Assembly: GCA_002067855.1 (NCBI GenBank)
Contig: MVQS01000293.1
Location: 1 to 9,572, forward strand
Reading direction: 5' to 3'
Origin: Syntrophaceae bacterium PtaB.Bin038
GTDB lineage: Bacteria; Desulfobacterota; Syntrophia; Syntrophales; UBA2192
Length of the DNA stretch: 9,572 nucleotides
A program made the position numbers and the translations under genes. Shown one piece after another: positions 6,079-9,572 of the stretch; the stretch's first letter is position 1; the number at the start of each line of letters is the position of its first letter. The notes under the pieces were generated by a model, which was given only the letters and a program-made list of their open reading frames with translations, ran no database searches and was not told the origin of the DNA.

Positions 6079-7066
6079 CGGGGAGCGATACCTGGCGCAG
6101 GCCGTCGAGAGCGTCCTGGCCCAGACGCACCGCGACCTCGAGCTGCTGATCGTCGACGACGGCTCGACGGACGGCAGCCGTGCGGTCATGGAGCGGTATG
6201 CCCGCGACGATGCCCGCATCCGCATCCTGTGTCAGGAAAACCGTGGTGTCTCGGCCGCCGGAAATCTTGGTCTCGCTAAAGCCCGGGGCGAGTGGGTCGC
6301 CCGACTCGATGCGGACGACGTGTTCCTGCCCGAAAAGCTGGAAAGACAGCTCGCCTTCGTCCGGCGGCACCCCGACGTGCGCATCGCGGGCACCCTGGGG
6401 TATTTCATCAACCATGCGGGACGCATCATCGGGCTCGTGAGCACCGACGGGCCTTTCACCCGGGCGGAGTTCGAGAGAATCGCAGGGCGGGGCGATCCCG
6501 TCTTTTTCGTCCACTCCACGACCCTGATGCACCGCGAGACCGTTCTTGCCGCGGGCGGCTACAGAGAACAGTTCGTCCAGGCCGAGGACGTCGACCTCTG
6601 GCTCCGGATGGCCGAGAAGGGGCACCTGCTGCTGAAGATGCCAGAGCCCCTTCTTCTCTACCGGCTCCACGGGGAATCCCTCACCATGAAACGAAACGCC
6701 GAACAGAAACGCTGTCACCGGTGGGTCATGGCCTGCGCCGAGGCGAGGGGGAAGGGAAGGGAAGAGCCCTCGCTCGAGGATTTTCTTCAGACCGAGAGGC
6801 GCCGGCCTTGGCCCGCCCGGGTCCTTGCCCTGCGGCGGGAAGCGGGCGAGAGGTGTTACCAGAAGGCGGCCCTGCACTACGCCGGAGGGAACTATCCGGC
6901 GCTCACGGCCTGCCTGTGCCTTGCCGCCTGCCTCAATCCCTCACACGTGATTCCCCGGCTCTATGAACGCAAGATCGCTCCCGCGCTTGAAAGAAGCCTG
7001 CCCGGTACGAGTTCCCTTTCGGTCCCCGTCGAAAAGGAGGCATGCCGGCATGCGCCCGGAACATGA
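6047..7066 (+). CDS. Family 2 glycosyltransferase
   Basis: This is a 339-aa GT-A fold enzyme, likely cytoplasmic, that transfers a sugar from a nucleotide-sugar donor. It shows the GT2 hallmarks: VSVVIPVHNGERYL at the start, DDGST (37-41), and the metal-binding LDADD (87-91). AEDVDLWLRM at about 180-190 is the usual acceptor-side acidic motif of GT2. The C-terminal 100 residues are Arg-rich with one short hydrophobic stretch (LTACLCLAACL), possibly a membrane-associated helix. Its start lies 32 bp inside the ABC gene with no clear Shine-Dalgarno, so it is probably translated by coupling. The acceptor is unknown: it could glycosylate the peptide core or belong to an envelope glycan. Confidence 0.9.
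   Translation: MKVSVVIPVHNGERYLAQAVESVLAQTHRDLELLIVDDGSTDGSRAVMERYARDDARIRILCQENRGVSAAGNLGLAKARGEWVARLDADDVFLPEKLERQLAFVRRHPDVRIAGTLGYFINHAGRIIGLVSTDGPFTRAEFERIAGRGDPVFFVHSTTLMHRETVLAAGGYREQFVQAEDVDLWLRMAEKGHLLLKMPEPLLLYRLHGESLTMKRNAEQKRCHRWVMACAEARGKGREEPSLEDFLQTERRRPWPARVLALRREAGERCYQKAALHYAGGNYPALTACLCLAACLNPSHVIPRLYERKIAPALERSLPGTSSLSVPVEKEACRHAPGT
7035..7040 (+). promoter_or_regulatory. Ribosome binding site deciding the nucleotidyltransferase start
   Basis: AGGAGG ends 9 nt before ATG 7050. This supports starting there rather than at the in-frame ATG 6963, which lies deep inside the glycosyltransferase gene. The ATG at 7042 is in another frame. Confidence 0.8.
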
Positions 7067-8219
7067 ACTTCTGCTTTCCTGCGTCAGGGCTGCGTTTCGA
7101 GCAGACGGGCCTGCTCCACCGCCTGCCCCGCCGGCAGGATTGGACTGGGGCCGCTTCGTGAGCCTCTGCGAGTGGCACAACGTGGTCCCGCTTGTCTGCA
7201 GAGCCCTTCCGGACGTTCGGGACGAGGCGGTTCCCCCGGCGGTCGTGAACCGCATGCGCGCCATGCATCGCAATCACACTGCCCGGTCTCTTTTCCTGGC
7301 CTCCGAGCTCTCCCGGGTCCTGCGGGCCTTCGAGCCATCGGGCATCCCCGCGTGCCCGTTCAAGGGTCCTGCCCTGTCCGTGATGCTCTACGGGGACCCG
7401 GCGCTCCGGCAGTCGAAGGATCTGGACATCCTCATCCCCGGGGAAATGCTTCACCGGGCCGCGAGGGTCCTCGACGCACAGGGATACCGGTCGCAGAACG
7501 AGCTGGATGGAGCGCGCCTCTCCGCGCACCGGCGCACCGAGTACGAGGCGGGCTTCATCCGCCGCGACGGGAAGCTGCAGGTCGAGCTTCAGTGGGCAGT
7601 CGTTCCCGGCTACTTCGGGTTCGACCACAAGAAACTCGCGATCTGGGACAGGATAGAGCGGCGGACCTGGAACGGCTTCGCCTTTCCCGTTCTCCCGCCG
7701 GAAGAGACGCTCCTGATGCTCTGCGTCCACGGGGCCAAGCACCTCTGGTGCAAGCTCGGATGGCTCGTCGACGTGGCGGGGCTGCTCGAGTCGCCGGCAC
7801 CCCCGGATCTTCCACGGGCCCTGGAGCTTGCGTCGCGATGCGGCGCGACGAGGCTTCTCTGCGTGGGGCTTCTCCTGGCCGGGCGACTGGCGGGAGCGCG
7901 TCTTCCGAAGGAGATCTTGGACCGGATCGAGGCGGACATCATGGTTTCCGCCTTGGCGAGACAGTCCCTGGAGATGATCGCGAGAACCCCGGTGAACCCG
8001 GACGCGGACCCGGCCCGTTACCTCTTCTACCTCAAGTCGAAGGACTGCAGGCGGGACCAGCTTTACTTCGCCGGCAGGCTCCTGGCGACCCTGGCCGCCG
8101 GCGAGTGGAACCCCTCGGCCCTGCCGGATCCCCTTTCTCCCCTTTACTACCTTTTCCGGCCCCTGCACATGGCCGGCCGCCACGGCGGGCCGATCCTGAG
8201 AACCCTGGCCCGCCGGTGA
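7050..8219 (+). CDS. NTP_transf_5-type nucleotidyltransferase
   Basis: This is a 389-aa protein resembling the uncharacterised nucleotidyltransferase family PF14907. The catalytic signature is the stretch GDPALRQSKDLDILIP, with the DxD acids at D124 and D126. An all-helical C-terminal half follows, with a conserved-looking HGAKHLWCKLGWLVDV stretch. Members of this family are recurrent neighbours of lasso and other RiPP genes, often next to HPr-kinase-like proteins, but the reaction is generally unknown; transfer of a nucleotide or nucleotidyl-derived group to the peptide is inference. The start is ATG 7050, set by the AGGAGG before it. It overlaps the glycosyltransferase stop by 17 bp, so it belongs to the same operon and appears to end it. 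No strong terminator follows. Confidence 0.85.
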   Translation: MRPEHELLLSCVRAAFRADGPAPPPAPPAGLDWGRFVSLCEWHNVVPLVCRALPDVRDEAVPPAVVNRMRAMHRNHTARSLFLASELSRVLRAFEPSGIPACPFKGPALSVMLYGDPALRQSKDLDILIPGEMLHRAARVLDAQGYRSQNELDGARLSAHRRTEYEAGFIRRDGKLQVELQWAVVPGYFGFDHKKLAIWDRIERRTWNGFAFPVLPPEETLLMLCVHGAKHLWCKLGWLVDVAGLLESPAPPDLPRALELASRCGATRLLCVGLLLAGRLAGARLPKEILDRIEADIMVSALARQSLEMIARTPVNPDADPARYLFYLKSKDCRRDQLYFAGRLLATLAAGEWNPSALPDPLSPLYYLFRPLHMAGRHGGPILRTLARR

Positions 8220-8238
8220 GGAACGATCAGGCAATTCC

Positions 8239-8267
8239 TTGCCCGGGCCCCCGTATTCTGCTAGTAT
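8239..8267 (+). promoter_or_regulatory. Possible sigma-70 promoter of the toxin-antitoxin-like pair
   Basis: TTGCCC (8239-8244) and TAGTAT (8262-8267) are separated by exactly 17 bp. Each matches four of six consensus bases. The site is in the only sizeable gap on the + strand after the biosynthetic operon and would give a leader of about 60 nt before ATG 8333. It is based on pattern only. Confidence 0.4.
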
Positions 8268-8332
8268 CTTCACGTCGGTATTGTATCTGCAACGGGGCGC
8301 TGCCCGCCCGTTTGCGTCTTTTCAGGAATCGC

Positions 8333-8680
8333 ATGGAAACCGAGATGCCCGCCAAGGCCAGCACCCGCAAAGAATCCATTCCCGCACGGTTGAGACCGTT
8401 CTTCTGGGATGTTGAGTTCCGCCGTCTGAAGCTCGACAGGGATCGTGACCTGATCATCCGCAGGCTGCTCGACCGGGGTGACTGGGAAGCGGTGCAGTGG
8501 CTTCGGACGAGATTCTCCGATCGGGATCTCAAAAACTGGCTCGTGGACCGACGGGGAGCCGGATTGAGTCCGCCGAAGCTCAGGTTCTGGGAACTTGTCC
8601 TGGGTCTGCCCGAACAGGACGTCAACGATTGGCTCCGGAGTAAGACTCGACAGGTGTGGGATCAAAGGGCCTTCCGATGA
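8333..8680 (+). CDS. DUF6922-like small protein, putative antitoxin partner
   Basis: This is a 115-aa charged cytoplasmic protein rich in Arg, Leu and Trp. The pattern RPFFWDVEFRRL, then RDRDLIIRRLLDRGDWEAVQWL and LSPPKLRFWELVLGL resembles DUF6922-type proteins that commonly sit just upstream of AbiEii-like nucleotidyltransferases. The family name is from memory. ATG 8333 has AGGA 5 nt upstream; ATG 8345 is an alternative. The frame is open far upstream (to 7172), but that part overlaps the nucleotidyltransferase gene in another frame and is not real. Its TGA overlaps the next ATG (ATGA, 8677-8680), which indicates a coupled two-gene operon. An antitoxin role follows from gene order only. Confidence 0.75.
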   Translation: METEMPAKASTRKESIPARLRPFFWDVEFRRLKLDRDRDLIIRRLLDRGDWEAVQWLRTRFSDRDLKNWLVDRRGAGLSPPKLRFWELVLGLPEQDVNDWLRSKTRQVWDQRAFR

Positions 8681-9255
8681 AGATTCATGCCGATATCCTG
8701 ACGGCTGCCCAGCAAAGGGCCCTCCGGCGCCTGGGGCCGTTTGCCCTCCGGGAAGGCTTTTATCTCGGCGGCGGAACGGCGGTGGCGCTTCAATTGGGCC
8801 ACCGCCTGGCGGCATCCCTGAGACAGGAAAAGATCCCCTTCGTGACGGGTCAGGCGGAAAGGGGAACGCTTCACGGCAGGGCATACCGGGTGCAACTCAG
8901 CTTTTTCGAGTATGCCTATCCTTTACTCAAACCGGCGTTCCACTGGAGGGAGGTTGGCTGTCCGATCGCGTCGCTCGCCGACCTGGCCTGCATGAAGCTG
9001 GCTGCCATCGCCCAGCGGGGATCGAAAAAGGATTTCATCGACCTTTATGCACTCGGGCAGAAGAGATATTCGCTGACCGACATGCTGGCGTTCTATCGAA
9101 GCAAATATGACGTACGGGACATCGGCCATATCCTCTACGGGCTGTCCTATTTCGACGAGGCCGAGAAGGAGCGGATGCCTCGCATGATATGGAACGTGGA
9201 TTGGAAGGAAATCCGCAAGACCGTCCAGGGGTGGGTCAAAAGCTGCGCCCGGTGA
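8677..9255 (+). CDS. AbiEii-like nucleotidyltransferase toxin with apparent loss of the catalytic segment
   Basis: This is a 192-aa protein of the AbiEii/MenT-like nucleotidyltransferase group, known as toxins of type IV toxin-antitoxin systems. The first motif is clear: FYLGGGTAVALQLGHR (residues 28-43). So are the later motifs SLADLACMKLAAIAQRGSKKDFIDLYAL. Family members normally continue after GHR with SxDhDhF, which carries the catalytic aspartates. Here GHR is followed directly by LAASLRQEKIPF, so about 20 residues including DxD seem to be missing, in frame (junction near 8803-8817). The fold may survive but catalysis is doubtful. ATG 8677 overlaps the upstream stop; the alternative start GTG 8656 is less likely. 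No second copy of the missing segment is present. Confidence 0.78.
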   Translation: MKIHADILTAAQQRALRRLGPFALREGFYLGGGTAVALQLGHRLAASLRQEKIPFVTGQAERGTLHGRAYRVQLSFFEYAYPLLKPAFHWREVGCPIASLADLACMKLAAIAQRGSKKDFIDLYALGQKRYSLTDMLAFYRSKYDVRDIGHILYGLSYFDEAEKERMPRMIWNVDWKEIRKTVQGWVKSCAR

Positions 9256-9272
9256 CGGGCGGGACGCCCGTC
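9254..9272. repeat. GC-rich hairpin repeat A
   Basis: An 8-bp perfect stem, GACGGGCG and CGCCCGTC, with loop GGA. It overlaps the stop codon of the AbiEii-like gene and may serve as its 3' hairpin. It shares the form G-GGCG-NNN-CGCC-GTC with the hairpin at 9320-9340. Confidence 0.75.
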
Positions 9273-9319
9273 CCACGAGGACAAAGAGGCAAACGGTCGG
9301 TTTATGACAACCCTTGGTA

Positions 9320-9340
9320 GGACAGGCGTCTCGCCTGTCC
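9320..9340. repeat. GC-rich hairpin repeat B
   Basis: A 9-bp perfect stem, GGACAGGCG and CGCCTGTCC, with loop TCT. It lies 15 bp from the 3' end of the convergent PIN-domain gene. Its arms match those of hairpin A except for one transition and the length. Short 'GGACAGGCG...CGCCTGTCC' elements are frequent dispersed repeats in several bacterial genomes. With no T tract, it is a better repeat than terminator. Confidence 0.78.
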
Positions 9341-9354
9341 GGCAGCCATGAGTC

Positions 9355-9572
9355 TCAGGCGTGCTGAAGGTTCTCCTGGTCAAGGTCGCAAATCGAGGCG
9401 ATGACCTCGAAGTCCCTGTCGGCGTGAAGGATCCTTGCGTTCTTGTGGGCGCAGGATGCGATGATGAGATCCGTCGTCGGGACCTGCTTCCCCTTCCTGT
9501 CCAGCAAAAACCCCCAGCGGGAGGCCCTGTCGATCACCTCCCGGGTGATGGGGATGCCCGGAAGCGAAAGGA
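9355..9572 (-). CDS. PIN-domain (VapC-like) ribonuclease toxin, C-terminal part, runs off the window
   Basis: On the minus strand the frame is open from the right edge to TGA at 9357-9355, so the N-terminus is outside; GTG at 9537 is an internal start-like codon. The visible 71 or so residues end in a PIN-domain pattern: PGIPITREVIDRAS, then KGKQVPTTDLIIASCAHKN and ARILHADRDFEVIAS. The Asp of TTDLIIA and the Asp residues of HADRDF are the usual acidic metal-binding residues of VapC RNases. VapC proteins cleave tRNA or other RNA and are held by a VapB antitoxin, whose gene would lie beyond the right edge. It converges with the AbiEii-like gene across two hairpin repeats. Confidence 0.85.
   Translation of the reverse strand, partial: LSLPGIPITREVIDRASRWGFLLDRKGKQVPTTDLIIASCAHKNARILHADRDFEVIASICDLDQENLQHA

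Noticed and set aside
6933..8273. Minus-strand open frame of 446 codons opposite the NTP_transf_5 gene
   Set aside because: Shadow frame with compositionally biased translation; the + strand gene has an RBS and a catalytic motif.
7172..8332. Upstream part of the long + frame ending at 8680
   Set aside because: It overlaps the nucleotidyltransferase in another frame and is Arg/Gly/Pro-rich. Only the part from ATG 8333, with its own RBS, looks like a protein.
9147..9383. Minus-strand open frame of 78 codons between the AbiEii-like and PIN genes
   Set aside because: Its translation is mostly the read-through of the two hairpin repeats and antisense of the AbiEii-like gene.
1..9572. CRISPR array, tRNA, rRNA or insertion sequence
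   Set aside because: No regularly spaced repeats, no cloverleaf or rRNA-like stretch, and no transposase were recognised on reading both strands.

Overview
The window is high-GC DNA, by eye in the mid-60s percent, tightly packed, with almost every gene on the + strand. No rRNA or conserved housekeeping gene is present, so taxonomy is only inference. The best guess is an anaerobic deltaproteobacterium (Desulfobacterota, Syntrophales/Syntrophobacterales-like). This rests on base composition, the short palindromes built on GGGGACAG between genes, and a radical-SAM/kinase-like pair resembling the 'SynChlorMet' (Scm) peptide-modification cassette described from Syntrophobacter, Chlorobium and Methanocella.

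Region 1 (2-8219) reads as one RiPP-type biosynthetic operon, with most genes overlapping or nearly touching. In order it holds: the tail of a polytopic membrane protein (possibly a GT39-like glycosyltransferase), a radical SAM/SPASM enzyme (ScmF-like), a truncated first copy of an S26-type peptidase gene, a 122-aa cysteine-rich peptide, a P-loop HPr-kinase-like protein (ScmC-like), an intact S26-type peptidase, an ABC exporter, a family 2 glycosyltransferase and a NTP_transf_5-type nucleotidyltransferase. The peptide has a leader with a YxxPxLxxL motif and 14 Cys in a Gly/Asn/Ser/Ala-rich core.

The working model is inference. The peptide is the ribosomal precursor. The radical SAM enzyme installs crosslinks. 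The kinase-like protein, nucleotidyltransferase and glycosyltransferase may decorate it. The S26 peptidase may remove the leader, and the ABC protein exports the product. No PqqD/RRE leader-binding protein is visible in the window.

The operon also shows recombination scars. The 5' end of the S26 gene is present twice, about 1.5 kb apart and in direct orientation, at near identity over the first 21 codons. Each copy is preceded by the same palindrome, and together they flank the precursor plus kinase genes like an exchangeable cassette. The palindrome also supplies the C-terminal codons of the radical SAM and kinase genes. The gap before the ABC gene contains two mutually exclusive hairpins, one followed by six T.

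Region 2 (8220-9572) is a toxin-antitoxin-like accessory segment. It has a possible promoter, a small DUF6922-like protein, and an AbiEii-like nucleotidyltransferase that overlaps it (ATGA) and appears to have lost its catalytic DxD segment by an in-frame deletion. Two near-perfect hairpin repeats follow, then, on the minus strand, the C-terminal part of a PIN-domain (VapC-like) protein that runs off the right edge.
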